DNA of 64,000 bases, taken from the NCBI RefSeq assembly GCF_018492665.1, contig NZ_JAFVME010000010.1, positions 248,001 to 312,000 on the forward strand, in the 5' to 3' direction. The notes beneath the pieces were generated by a model that was given only the letters and a program-made list of their open reading frames with translations, was not told the DNA's origin and did not search any database. Of this stretch, positions 15,870 to 24,921 are shown one piece after another. The translations under genes were made by a program, and so were the position numbers. The DNA comes from Pedobacter sp. B4-66. Lineage in GTDB: Bacteria; Bacteroidota; Bacteroidia; Sphingobacteriales; Sphingobacteriaceae. How positions within the stretch are numbered: the first letter of the stretch is position 1; every line of letters begins with the position of its first letter.

Positions 15870-17552
15870 ATGGCAACACAAAAAATCCAATTCCCTGATA
15901 AAATAACAGGACAACAACTATCAGCTGCTGAATTAACCAGTATAAAAACAGTTGTAAATAATAATGCTGATGAATTAAATCTAAGACCTGCTGCATCAAA
16001 TGGGGTTTATCAGCCTGAAAACTTACCACCAGTGTACTTTGCTGATGTTACAGGTACTGGTACACAATCTGATCCTTTCAGGGTTTCTGGAGGTGGTTTT
16101 TCAGAAGCTCAACTTATTTCATGGCTACAGTCAAGACCTAACTTTGCACCAGATAGGGTTTTTAGAGGTGATTTAACTTGGGTCGACATGATTGACAATT
16201 CACTTGAAAAACTTGCAACCCCTGTTCTATCATTCGGAACTGCTACAGGTGATTCAATTCCTGTTAATTGGACAGCAGTAACAAATGGAACTACCTACAC
16301 AGTGGAACGTGCCAGCTCGGTTACTTTCGCGGATGCAGTAGTTATTTATTCCGGATCACTATTAACTTTTACTGATATAGGGCTAACTCCTGTAACTCAA
16401 TATTTCTACAGAGTTCGAGCCACTGCAAATGGGTTTAATGGAAGTAATTATGCTACCGGCAATAAAACTACCGATGTAGCTGGTAATGTTACTCCAGTGG
16501 CACCTACAATGACTGCTGATGATTCTTTAGACACTTTAATAATAGCTCATGCAAGAGGTGAAGCCGAAATTGTAGTAAGTATAAATAATGCTGCTGATGT
16601 TGCATTAACAGCCGTTGCAGGTTGGAATACAAGTACACACAAAATTGATGTTGGCAATGTGGCTAGAGCAGCCGGCTACTATAGAGCAAGAACTAAAGCT
16701 GCTTCAGGTTTTAATGCCTCACCATACGTAAGTAGTCCAGCCTTCTCCGTTTCACTACCAACACCATCGGCACCTATTACACCTGTTACTGATAATAGTG
16801 GTCGTACATTCGGATGGACCAACACCGGTGGCTTAACAAACGCTGATACAGAAAGAACATTAAACGGAGGAACTACTATTGTAGCCAATTCAGTTAATCC
16901 ATTCCCAGTTGGAGATTTAGCAATTGCTGCTGGTCAAGTTGGAATAAGATATAAAGCCGTTGCAGGCGTTCGCAATGCATCCGCTTGGTTATTTAACACC
17001 GTTGCCTTTACAGCAGCACCACAATCAACTATACCACTGACATCTTGGAGAACTCCAGTAAATAATGGCGTGCTAACTGGCAATTCTTTTTTGTTTACCA
17101 CAACTTCAGCATTTGGTGGAGCTAAAAGTAATTATATGATCCCTGCTGGTGGATCAGGGTGGGTAGAATTTACCGCGGATACCGCATTAAACGGAGCTAT
17201 TACCCTGCATGAAGGATTAGAAAGCTACGGAGATAGAAGTTCTACTGGCTCAGGTGTAGCCTCACCTTTGGCAATGGATTACGCAAATTCTCGTTTTCAA
17301 ACCTGGGTTAATGCAGTTGATAACTTTGCGAACCCGCGCCCGGCATTTGGGCCAAATACAAAAGGACGTATCAGATTTGACGGTACTACTGCACATTTTG
17401 AATGCAGTACCGATGCAGGTGTTACTTGGTCGTCAATGCGTACTACGCCACAACCGCAAGTTGACCTGTACATTAAAGCTTGGTCAAATATTAATCAGAC
17501 CAACACTCCAATTAACAACATCCGTGGATTTAATTTAACTCTTGTATCATAA
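15870..17552 (+). CDS. Tail fibre-like protein with fibronectin type III domain(s), 560 aa
   Basis: The N-terminus (about 1-110) looks like a tail-attachment region. Residues about 110-205 form a clear FN3 domain (PVLSFGTATGDSIPVNWTAV, TYTVERAS, TPVTQYFYRVRATANG). Further FN3/Ig-like repeats (about 205-395) and a C-terminal lectin-like region (about 395-560, with SGWVEFTADT and RGFNLTLVS) follow. It is Thr/Ala/Ser/Asn rich, as exposed fibres are. It overlaps the next gene by one base (TAATG). Likely a host-recognition component. Confidence 0.65.
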   Translation: MATQKIQFPDKITGQQLSAAELTSIKTVVNNNADELNLRPAASNGVYQPENLPPVYFADVTGTGTQSDPFRVSGGGFSEAQLISWLQSRPNFAPDRVFRGDLTWVDMIDNSLEKLATPVLSFGTATGDSIPVNWTAVTNGTTYTVERASSVTFADAVVIYSGSLLTFTDIGLTPVTQYFYRVRATANGFNGSNYATGNKTTDVAGNVTPVAPTMTADDSLDTLIIAHARGEAEIVVSINNAADVALTAVAGWNTSTHKIDVGNVARAAGYYRARTKAASGFNASPYVSSPAFSVSLPTPSAPITPVTDNSGRTFGWTNTGGLTNADTERTLNGGTTIVANSVNPFPVGDLAIAAGQVGIRYKAVAGVRNASAWLFNTVAFTAAPQSTIPLTSWRTPVNNGVLTGNSFLFTTTSAFGGAKSNYMIPAGGSGWVEFTADTALNGAITLHEGLESYGDRSSTGSGVASPLAMDYANSRFQTWVNAVDNFANPRPAFGPNTKGRIRFDGTTAHFECSTDAGVTWSSMRTTPQPQVDLYIKAWSNINQTNTPINNIRGFNLTLVS

Positions 17553-18658
17553 TGGCAATAATTAAAGGCAGAAGGTTCATTGTGGTTGATGGTCCAGTTG
17601 ATCCAGGAGAAGGTGATGCTATCGAGATTACTGTAACTTTTGCAGCAGCTCCTTCTTCAGTATCATCTGCATTCCCAAAAATGAAATTCAATAAGAATAA
17701 AGCTATTTTATTTGAATTTGATGATGATAGTCCCAGCGTTTTAACTGCCTATGAAAAATTAAAACTCAGTTATTATACAGATGGCTGTGGAAATAACAAA
17801 AATTTCAGTTGTGGGCTCGCTATAAATGCTAAAAACAATTTTAACAATGCAGAATGGGGGGATAATTACCCAGGGAAAACAACTTATGCAGAAAGAGGTG
17901 CATTGGTGCCTTTCGGTCTTGATTTAATGAATCACTCCTACTATCATGAGCCAACAGGGAATTTTAATAACGGATCTGATATTCAAAAAAATTTCAGAGA
18001 TATGGATGCATTTGTTTTGGAGAAAGATAACCATTACAAAATGAATGCATTGGTTGTACCTACAAATTATGCTGGATACCAATTGGAAGCGCAAAATTTC
18101 GGGTATCTATTTGGAGCTTCAGAAGGAACATTTGATGGCTTAACACCATATCCTGCTCAATTTAACGCTGTTGGAGCAATAGCAAATATTCCAAAACAGG
18201 CATACACGGCAATCAAAAGAACTTTTAGTGATAACTGGACGAATGGGGGGCCACAATGGACCGCATTAACCAATTTATTTGCAAGTGGCTCTGTTGATTA
18301 TTTTGAAATAGGTAGTCACGGCATTGGTGACGGGGTAAACTTTAACGCTTGGATAGATTCAATAGTTTCCCAGGCTAATGATACTCTACTCTTTCAGAGC
18401 ATGCGCGAATTCATGGAATATAAGCACCTCAAAGAATATGTAACCAAAACCGAAGCTATAAACGGCAACTCGGTTAAAATAACTCTGGATTATTCTACAG
18501 TACCTAATCAGAACATTTCATGGTATGATTTATCACTGCTTCTAACTACTGACAAGGCAATAACAAATGTTAGCATCAATAGATCTGACTTTGCGCTTTC
18601 TTATAATGCCACAACCAAATTAATTAATGTTAAAAAACGAAAAACTATTTGGACATAA
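17552..18658 (+). CDS. NodB-like polysaccharide deacetylase on the tail, 368 aa
   Basis: After a short tail-linking N-terminus, residues about 44-280 show NodB-fold carbohydrate esterase motifs: ILFEFDDDSP around Asp57-Asp59 (metal/catalytic Asp motif) and MNHSYYHEP with His128 and His132 (the HS/T-x-x-H metal motif). A later IGSHGIG may supply another His. A small beta domain follows at about 300-365. Such an enzyme in a tail operon would remove acetyl groups from capsule or exopolysaccharide during adsorption. Its gene lies between the fibre and tail-tip genes and overlaps both by one base. Activity not proven. Confidence 0.68.
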   Translation: MAIIKGRRFIVVDGPVDPGEGDAIEITVTFAAAPSSVSSAFPKMKFNKNKAILFEFDDDSPSVLTAYEKLKLSYYTDGCGNNKNFSCGLAINAKNNFNNAEWGDNYPGKTTYAERGALVPFGLDLMNHSYYHEPTGNFNNGSDIQKNFRDMDAFVLEKDNHYKMNALVVPTNYAGYQLEAQNFGYLFGASEGTFDGLTPYPAQFNAVGAIANIPKQAYTAIKRTFSDNWTNGGPQWTALTNLFASGSVDYFEIGSHGIGDGVNFNAWIDSIVSQANDTLLFQSMREFMEYKHLKEYVTKTEAINGNSVKITLDYSTVPNQNISWYDLSLLLTTDKAITNVSINRSDFALSYNATTKLINVKKRKTIWT

Positions 18659-21600
18659 TGGGACTTGAAATTTTCAGAGGTAGTGATGTTATAGCCGAAA
18701 TACCATTTGGTAAAAACCTACGCTTCAGCCATGGCTTAATGAACCAGCATAAGATAGTTGCTACCGGCTTAAGTGGGTATGAACCTATATTGGTACAATT
18801 GGAGGACTATATTATATTTAAAGGTGTAAACTTTAAGATAAATACCGTTCCAGAACTTAATGCTAATGATCAATTAACCTATGACATAACATTTGAGGGA
18901 CCAAAATACACCTGGCATGATAAATTATTCATGCAACTGGGAGAAGCCGAATTCACATACTACGGAGATTGCCTGCTATTTATGCAGCTGTTCATATCGA
19001 ATATCAACGAGATAGATCCTGTTTGGGGGTTAGGTGAGATAACAGCTACTGGAAAAAAATACATAACTTTTTCAAACGTTACCTGTCATGAAGCTATTAT
19101 TATTATTGCCGAATCTTTTAAACTCGAATTTGATGATGTAAATAAGATAATCAATATGGTGCCTAAAATAGGTAGAGATTCAGGATTATCATTTGAATAC
19201 GGTATGGGTAAAGGCCTGTATAATCTTACTAGAACATATGTAAGTGATAAAAACGTTGTTACTAAAGTTTATGGATTTGGAGGTACAAGAAATTTACCTG
19301 TTGGCTATAGAGGATCGAAGCGTAAATTAACATTTACACCAGGCTATCATACTAACAACACAGAATTATATGGTATTAAAGAGGGTCAATTTACAGATGA
19401 AACAATTGTTCCAGAACGCGAAGCAACTGTTATCGGTGTAACATATGGCAACCCCGTTTCGACAATAACAGATAACACATTAGATTTCAATATAAACGAC
19501 TGCATCATTGAAGGTCTTGATCCTAAGATAAGTTTCACCACCGGTAGACTTGCAGGCGAAGAGTTTGTGATCACTGATTACAATCCCACAACAAAAACTA
19601 TTAGCTATAAAGGTTTTGTTAACTCAAACAATGTTGTACTGCCAAATGAAACTACACAGGCTGCTGTTGGCGACAAATACACACTGATTGATATGGAATT
19701 GCCAACACAATATGTAACTGCTTCAGAACAAAAAGTAAATGACAAAACCCTTCAATACGTTTTAGATAACTCTGTACCTCGTGTTGAGTACGGAGGCACT
19801 TTGGATCCTATTCATTTAAGAGACAATAGCATTGAGCCTCAACCTGGTGACCGTGTAAACTTTAAAGATGCTCGGATTGGTCTTAATGATACAATTAGGA
19901 TCACGGAGATTAGCTATCCATTAGATTTTCCGGAAGTGATTTCCAAAGACACAAACATTGAAATTGTTATTTCAAATTTTGTAACCTATACCCAACAGCA
20001 GCGACTTAGGGACGACAAATTAATTGAAAGGCATGAGGTTAAAACAATTGATCTAAGATCAGTTGAGTTAGCAAGGCGAAATAGCGCAAATTTGCTAAAC
20101 CTACGCGATTTGGTTATTGATCCAGATGGCAACTATTTTACAGATAAAATAAAGCCTGGTAGTATAGAGACTCTTTATTTGGCTGTTGGAGCAAAGTACA
20201 CTAACTTCTCATTAAAAAATGTTGCATTCAACACCAACGCTGGAGGTAATCCAAATTCGTTTTTGGTAACTGCTGGTCAACTTGTGCATTTCAGTATGAA
20301 TATTGAAGGAGTTGGTTTTGTTTGGGAAATGCAATCATTTTCTTCAACAACATTAGTTTCTGGTAATACATATTACTTATATGCAAAAGTGTCAAGAACT
20401 ACATTGGTAGGATCTTGGATTTTATCAACTGACATCAAAACAGTCGAAAGTGAACCAGGCTTTTTCATTCTTCAGACAGGCGTTTTGTTTCCGGTAACAG
20501 ATGGGTACCGTAATTATGAACTTACAAAAGGAATGGCTTTTATTGTAGGTGATCAGATTACTGCTGGAGTACTGAAATCGATTGATGGCTTGAACTTCTT
20601 TGATATGACACAAGGTCGTTTTAAACTTGGTGATGATCAGAATGGTTTGGACTTTAATGTTACCACTCCTAATAGACTAACTATAAGAGGTGGAATTACT
20701 CAGAATGCAGGGGGTATTACAGCGCCAATAACATTATTCAGAGGTACTTATGTAAATACAACAACGTATTATAAAGGTGATACAGTAACATATAATGGCT
20801 CAACATGGGTTTATATTTATCCTACACCTATTTTCAATGTCACTCCAGCCGAAGGACCTTACTGGACAGTTTCAGCTCAAAAAGGCAATGACGGTTTAGA
20901 TGGCGATAGTGTACAGTTCCAATATTCTGTTAATGGCACAACATTATGGCATGATACTTTTATTTCTGGAGATTTATTTGCTCGTTCGCGTACTGGTTTA
21001 GGAGCATGGTCAGCAGCATTCAGAATAGTTGGAGAAGAAGGTGATCCAGGTGTTGACGGGAAGTATACAGATTACCAATTTGCAGTTAATACCTCCCTTA
21101 CCACCGCTCCAACTACTGGATGGCAGGATGCTCCTCCAGCAGTAGCTATTGGCCAATATTTATGGATGAGAAAGGCTGAGTTTTTGGCCAATGGCACAAT
21201 AATAGGATCATGGTCATCTGGTGTAAGGATTTCCGGTACAAATGGCAATAATGGTACTGATGGAAGTAACGGTGTTGATGGTAATTATACTGAATTTAGA
21301 TTTGCGAAAAATGGAAGTACATCCGTACCACCTACATTAGTGGCTAATAATCCAAGCCCATCTGGATGGACAACCAGTCAACCTTCTGTAGGAATTGCGG
21401 AATACATGTGGATAACTAGTGCTGTTAAAACTGCTGCTGGTGCTTTAGTTGTAAATTGGAGTACACCTGTAAGATTCAATGGTCAGAATGGTGTAGATGG
21501 TAGTGATGGTGTAGATGGCACCAATGGTACTAATGGTACTAATGGCACCGACGGGAAACGAGGCCCTTTCATTACCTATTCTGGAGATTATAATAACTCA

Positions 21601-22404
21601 CGTACTTACGTCGGTTCAGATGATAGAATCGAAGCCGTAAAATATAGCGGATTGTATTATGTAACTCGTGTCGATGCAGGTTCATTTAGTGGCACATTAC
21701 CAACAAATACAACTAAATGGAATGTATTTGGAGCTGTGTTTGACAGCGTAGCTACAGGTCTACTACTTGCAGAAGCAGCTGTAATTAATAACTTAATCAG
21801 TCCGAATTTAAAAACTGCTGCTTCTGGCAAAAGAATGGAAATTCTCGCATCAGAAAACAATCAAATATTTTATGATGCGAACGGAAAGGTGCTAGAGATT
21901 GATGATGATAGCGCTGTAGTTGGTTATTTTGACACCACAACTCCACCGGTTATGAGTGGAGGTCAATATCCAAAAAATTATATTAGATCGTATGTAAATG
22001 GAGGTACTACATATTATACTTATGCAAACCTAGCAGCAGGTGTTTTATTCGGCTCTAAAACCGATGGTAATGGATTTATGGCTTTAAGTAAAAAAGGGTT
22101 AGCAATCAGTCAGGGGGGAAAATTCACTTTTGGCGAGGAAGGTTCATTCAATACTAAAACAGTTATTGATAATGATGGAATAACAGCAGACGTTTTAACC
22201 TTAAAACCAGAATCCAGACTTAATATTGGAGATCCTACTTCTATACCTGGTTATCCAGCTGTTTTATGGGTAGCTAAACCTGGTACACTTGATGCAATGC
22301 GTCCAGGCTGGACAGGGGTTGCACAATTTAGGGATGCTGATTTAAGATTGATAACCTTTACAGTTTGGCAGGGTATTATAGTTGATTATAGCAGGGTATT
22401 ATAG
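18658..22404 (+). CDS. Tail-tip / baseplate hub protein with collagen-like linkers, 1248 aa
   Basis: The ATG at 18658 overlaps the upstream stop (TAATG) and is preferred to a TTG nine bases earlier. Residues about 1-450 resemble the tail-tip hub/endopeptidase-like (Tal) domain of siphophages (EIFRGSDVIAEIPFG, VEYGGTLDPIHLRDNSIEPQPGD). Residues about 740-980 carry repeated modules (TDYQFAVN, TEFRFAKN) joined by Gly-x-x collagen-like stretches such as DGVDGTNGTNGTNGTDG (21489-21555), which favour trimers. The C-terminus has an intramolecular-fibre look. Probable receptor-binding tip. Confidence 0.72.
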   Translation: MGLEIFRGSDVIAEIPFGKNLRFSHGLMNQHKIVATGLSGYEPILVQLEDYIIFKGVNFKINTVPELNANDQLTYDITFEGPKYTWHDKLFMQLGEAEFTYYGDCLLFMQLFISNINEIDPVWGLGEITATGKKYITFSNVTCHEAIIIIAESFKLEFDDVNKIINMVPKIGRDSGLSFEYGMGKGLYNLTRTYVSDKNVVTKVYGFGGTRNLPVGYRGSKRKLTFTPGYHTNNTELYGIKEGQFTDETIVPEREATVIGVTYGNPVSTITDNTLDFNINDCIIEGLDPKISFTTGRLAGEEFVITDYNPTTKTISYKGFVNSNNVVLPNETTQAAVGDKYTLIDMELPTQYVTASEQKVNDKTLQYVLDNSVPRVEYGGTLDPIHLRDNSIEPQPGDRVNFKDARIGLNDTIRITEISYPLDFPEVISKDTNIEIVISNFVTYTQQQRLRDDKLIERHEVKTIDLRSVELARRNSANLLNLRDLVIDPDGNYFTDKIKPGSIETLYLAVGAKYTNFSLKNVAFNTNAGGNPNSFLVTAGQLVHFSMNIEGVGFVWEMQSFSSTTLVSGNTYYLYAKVSRTTLVGSWILSTDIKTVESEPGFFILQTGVLFPVTDGYRNYELTKGMAFIVGDQITAGVLKSIDGLNFFDMTQGRFKLGDDQNGLDFNVTTPNRLTIRGGITQNAGGITAPITLFRGTYVNTTTYYKGDTVTYNGSTWVYIYPTPIFNVTPAEGPYWTVSAQKGNDGLDGDSVQFQYSVNGTTLWHDTFISGDLFARSRTGLGAWSAAFRIVGEEGDPGVDGKYTDYQFAVNTSLTTAPTTGWQDAPPAVAIGQYLWMRKAEFLANGTIIGSWSSGVRISGTNGNNGTDGSNGVDGNYTEFRFAKNGSTSVPPTLVANNPSPSGWTTSQPSVGIAEYMWITSAVKTAAGALVVNWSTPVRFNGQNGVDGSDGVDGTNGTNGTNGTDGKRGPFITYSGDYNNSRTYVGSDDRIEAVKYSGLYYVTRVDAGSFSGTLPTNTTKWNVFGAVFDSVATGLLLAEAAVINNLISPNLKTAASGKRMEILASENNQIFYDANGKVLEIDDDSAVVGYFDTTTPPVMSGGQYPKNYIRSYVNGGTTYYTYANLAAGVLFGSKTDGNGFMALSKKGLAISQGGKFTFGEEGSFNTKTVIDNDGITADVLTLKPESRLNIGDPTSIPGYPAVLWVAKPGTLDAMRPGWTGVAQFRDADLRLITFTVWQGIIVDYSRVL

Positions 22405-22411
22405 TGAAAAA

Positions 22412-22443
22412 CCTATAAGGTGCCTACTAAGGCATCTTATAGG
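22412..22443. terminator. Bidirectional terminator hairpin between convergent phage genes
   Basis: CCTATAAGGTGCC (22412-22424) pairs with GGCATCTTATAGG (22431-22443), 12 of 13 positions, around a 6-nt loop. It follows the tail-tip gene by 7 nt and overlaps the last codons of the leftward lipoprotein gene. There is no strong T-run on either side, so termination may be moderate. Confidence 0.6.
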
Positions 22444-22777
22444 AAATCACTTTTGTTTCGTTGTAACTGATCATTTCATTTATTTCTTTAACCACACGAC
22501 CGTTAATTAATATTTCTGCCTTTACTTTTTGAGGTGATCCTAAATCGGATAATTTAACCTCTAAATATGCAGTTGTACCCGAAAATATTTGCACGCTATA
22601 ATCCCATTTTTTAGGCACTAGTGTGTAATATCTAGGCATCAAAGGCGCTACGGTTGCATTTACATTATCACCTTCAACCCTATAAGTAACAGTGTTTACT
22701 TCTGGTGTTTGATTTTCCTTTTTACAGCTTGTAAATCCTAGAATTATGATCGCTGTTAATGTGAGAATTCTTTTCAT
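22427..22777 (-). CDS. Small MmpS-like lipoprotein, prophage cargo (moron), 116 aa
   Basis: The signal sequence MKRILTLTAIIILGFTSC ends in a lipobox with Cys18 followed by KK, so the mature protein is a lipoprotein of 99 residues. The rest is a beta-sandwich pattern (VTYRVEGDNVNATVAP, WDYSVQIFSGTTAYLEV, KAEILINGRVVKEI), similar to the MmpS-like small lipoproteins of Bacteroidota. It is leftward within a rightward late operon and sits just beyond a terminator, typical of lysogenic conversion genes. A superinfection-exclusion role is an inference from position and lipoprotein nature. Confidence 0.6.
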   Translation of the reverse strand: MKRILTLTAIIILGFTSCKKENQTPEVNTVTYRVEGDNVNATVAPLMPRYYTLVPKKWDYSVQIFSGTTAYLEVKLSDLGSPQKVKAEILINGRVVKEINEMISYNETKVISYKMP

Positions 22778-22818
22778 GAGTTATATTGTTTTTTGTCTTA
22801 TCGTAGTTTTTTGAATGG

Positions 22819-23118
22819 TTAGCATTCATCTTGGTCTTGAAGTTCAATTACCAATCTTTCGGTTTCTTCAAGTGTAGGTAGTTTGTATAATGATCTATCA
22901 CACTCAAATTCGAATACATTTTCACTTTTTAATATCCAAAACAACCAGCCTTTAAATAAAAACAGATCAGATAGGTTTGATAAATCATTGTCGAATAAGC
23001 ACTCTATCTGATTACATAAATCCTGCTCCCATTCTTCCTTTTCAATAATGTATTTATTCTCTACCCAAACTCGTGTATTGAACTTTTTAACGAGCGTGTA
23101 ATTTTCATATGTTTTCAT
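22819..23118 (-). CDS. Hypothetical prophage cargo protein, 99 aa
   Basis: The ATG at 23116-23118 (MKTYENYTLV) is chosen because the frame upstream of it is promoter-like AT-rich DNA with TATATTTG boxes. The product is acidic, with aromatic residues (FLFKGWLFWIL) and a C-terminal helix rich in Glu. There is no signal peptide. It faces away from the HTH gene at 23234, sharing a divergent promoter region. Function unknown; expression in the lysogen is plausible. Confidence 0.5.
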   Translation of the reverse strand: MKTYENYTLVKKFNTRVWVENKYIIEKEEWEQDLCNQIECLFDNDLSNLSDLFLFKGWLFWILKSENVFEFECDRSLYKLPTLEETERLVIELQDQDEC

Positions 23119-23233
23119 AATCTTTATGATTTTATATAGAACAAATATATTACGTAATACAAATATATTCGTCATTGAATTGTCATATATAATACATTTA
23201 TTCTACGTATAATATTTATCTTATATTTGTGTT
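23119..23233. promoter_or_regulatory. Divergent promoter region with TATATTTG boxes and TACGTA palindromes
   Basis: On the minus strand two TATATTTG boxes (complement of 23142-23149 and 23160-23167, 18 bp apart) precede the gene at 23118. On the plus strand TATATTTG at 23222-23229 ends four bases before the ATG at 23234. Between them are a perfect ATTACGTAAT palindrome (23149-23158) and a second TACGTA (23204-23209). A small autoregulated switch is suggested. Confidence 0.5.
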
Positions 23234-23470
23234 ATGAACCTAAAGGAGCTACTAGCAAAGCACAACATTATTAAGCAAGCCGAACTTGCTAGAAAGATGT
23301 TTGATGGAAAACCATCTGCTAATACACGTTTAGCGAATAAGCTATCAGGTGTCAACTATCAGCGAATAATGCCAGATGATGAAAAAGAAGCCTTTAAAGT
23401 GCTCAAAGAACTTTCTGATGATATTGTTGAATTTGGAAAGAGCATTAAAAACGAAGATTCAATAAAATAG
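23234..23470 (+). CDS. Small helix-turn-helix-like regulator, 78 aa
   Basis: Starts MNLKELLAKH; the segment IIKQAELARKMFDGKPSANTRLANKLSG has the look of a Cro/XRE-type helix-turn-helix with an inserted loop, followed by an amphipathic C-terminal helix (FKVLKELSDDIVEFGKSI). Size and charge fit a phage regulator. A -7 box only four bases upstream suggests a transcript that starts at or near the ATG. It is divergent from the 99-aa gene and could regulate both. Moderate confidence. Confidence 0.52.
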   Translation: MNLKELLAKHNIIKQAELARKMFDGKPSANTRLANKLSGVNYQRIMPDDEKEAFKVLKELSDDIVEFGKSIKNEDSIK

Positions 23471-23592
23471 CATACAAAGACATCTGGTAAATTAAACCCA
23501 TAATCCTCACATTTTTAACAAAAACTAAGTAAAGCACAGATCATATCTTGATTTGCTAATTTCCTGTGGCATCTATTAGATACCAATACTTT

Positions 23593-23600
23593 TAATTTTG
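23593..23600 (+). promoter_or_regulatory. -7 box of lysis cassette promoter
   Basis: TAATTTTG at 23593-23600 matches the Bacteroidota TAnnTTTG consensus and lies seven bases before the endolysin ATG, so the transcript would have almost no leader. No good TTTG at the expected -33 spacing is seen. It would give the lysis genes their own promoter. Confidence 0.4.
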
Positions 23601-23607
23601 TGTTGGT

Positions 23608-24270
23608 ATGGAAGAAATAAGAGAAACATCAGATCGAGGAATTAAATTTCTAATCGAAGAAGAAGGCTTAGTAAAACGCCCATATAAGGATAAGGCAGGA
23701 ATACCTACAATAGGTATTGGCTGTACATATTACGAAAATGGCCAGAAAGTAAAAATGTCAGATCCCGCGATAACAACAGAGCGGGCTATTTCTCTTTTCA
23801 GAAACTTACTTAAGATTTACGAGCTTGCTGTTTACTCTTCAACCAGAGACGACATTAACCACAATCAATTTGATGCTTTAACAAGTTTTACATTTAATGT
23901 TGGTGTTTATGGGTTTAAGTCATCCGAATTGGTTAGGAAGGTAAATTCAAACAAGAATGATCCATCTATCAAGTCAGCATTTGAAGCGTGGAGAAACGCA
24001 ACGGTTAATGGAGTAAAAAAGCCAATACTATTAACTCGCAGAAAACGAGAAGCTGCATTATATTTTACTCCTGATAATTCTGCTTCAAAATCTCCAGAAG
24101 AGATATACACTGAACATGTAAAGTATATTCAGCAAAAACTGTCCATTCCTGTCGATGGCATTTTTGGTAAGAATACAAAAGCTGCTGTTATATCCTTCCA
24201 AAAAACACATGGACTTATTCCTGATGGTATCGTAGGCCCTCAAACCCTATCAGAATTAAATAAAATATGA
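23608..24270 (+). CDS. Endolysin: GH24 lysozyme with C-terminal peptidoglycan-binding domain, 220 aa
   Basis: Residues about 8-150 form a T4-type lysozyme: EEGLVKRPYKDKAGIPTIGIG aligns with the T4 active site, with Glu19, Asp28 and Thr34 as the catalytic triad, and QFDALTSFTFNVG and RRKREAALYF are typical. Residues about 165-218 are a peptidoglycan-binding repeat (VDGIFGKNTKAAVISFQKTHG, DGIVGPQTL). It lacks a signal peptide, so release depends on a holin. It overlaps the following membrane protein gene by 4 bp and is first in the lysis cassette. Confidence 0.93.
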   Translation: MEEIRETSDRGIKFLIEEEGLVKRPYKDKAGIPTIGIGCTYYENGQKVKMSDPAITTERAISLFRNLLKIYELAVYSSTRDDINHNQFDALTSFTFNVGVYGFKSSELVRKVNSNKNDPSIKSAFEAWRNATVNGVKKPILLTRRKREAALYFTPDNSASKSPEEIYTEHVKYIQQKLSIPVDGIFGKNTKAAVISFQKTHGLIPDGIVGPQTLSELNKI

Positions 24271-24611
24271 ATTCAAAATATTTAGGCGTAACACTTGAAG
24301 TCCTGGTAAACAGTTTGATTTTGGCTATCCTGGCTTCAGCTGCTCGACTTCTTTTTAGTGACATTAAAGACGTTAAAGATGCGCTTAAAATATTTTTGGG
24401 CGGTCTTATCTTCGGGGTTTTGGCTGCATACATATGCAATGAATGGACTCTATTAAGAGGTTATCTAAGAACTGTAATCATACTGGCTTCCTTAGCGGGT
24501 AAGGAGCTTTATGACCTTACTATTTCCATAGTTAGAAACCCTGCAGTATTGTTTGAAATAATCAAAGCTGTTAAAGGCATAAAAAAAGAGGAGGACAAAG
24601 ATGTTAAGTAA
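24267..24611 (+). CDS. Holin-like membrane protein, 114 aa
   Basis: Three hydrophobic segments (about 10-28, 42-58 and 64-80) and a highly charged C-terminus (KGIKKEEDKD), the usual holin design, coupled to the endolysin by an ATGA overlap. The segment LGGLIFGVLAAYICNEW resembles phage holin families with a Gly-rich second helix. Role: timed hole formation in the inner membrane. Assigned by topology and position. Confidence 0.65.
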   Translation: MNSKYLGVTLEVLVNSLILAILASAARLLFSDIKDVKDALKIFLGGLIFGVLAAYICNEWTLLRGYLRTVIILASLAGKELYDLTISIVRNPAVLFEIIKAVKGIKKEEDKDVK

Positions 24612-24921
24612 TGGAATTATTAGTTTAATGAGTGGGCTAATATTAGCCTTTTCAATTTCAAAAATCAGGCATAGGATGCCTAATTATCTAAAAAGATCTG
24701 ACAAGGTTCTTATAAAATTATGTTGGCTTGTAGTTGCCAGACTGTTTATTGTTTCACTGTATCACATACCGGTGGCATTGAAATATATGACAACATCTGA
24801 TTACTACTTCCAGTACTTATTTAAGGCATACACTTATGCAGATCTGCTAACCTCAATTGTAGGTTTAGGGTTTAGCTATTATTTATATATTAAATACTAC
24901 GGAAATGAAAGAGCTATTTAA
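24601..24921 (+). CDS. Small membrane protein of lysis cassette, 106 aa
   Basis: Starts MLSNGIISLM after a strong GAGGAGG-type ribosome binding site and overlaps the upstream gene by 11 bp. Three hydrophobic segments (about 5-20, 37-58 and 82-98), with a basic loop after the first. It may be a second holin or an antiholin, or may regulate lysis timing. No family recognised. Confidence 0.55.
   Translation: MLSNGIISLMSGLILAFSISKIRHRMPNYLKRSDKVLIKLCWLVVARLFIVSLYHIPVALKYMTTSDYYFQYLFKAYTYADLLTSIVGLGFSYYLYIKYYGNERAI

Noticed and set aside
21489..21555. CRISPR-like short repeats
   Set aside because: The repeats are in-frame Gly-Thr-Asn codons within the tail-tip gene, without spacers; no CRISPR array or cas gene was seen in the window.
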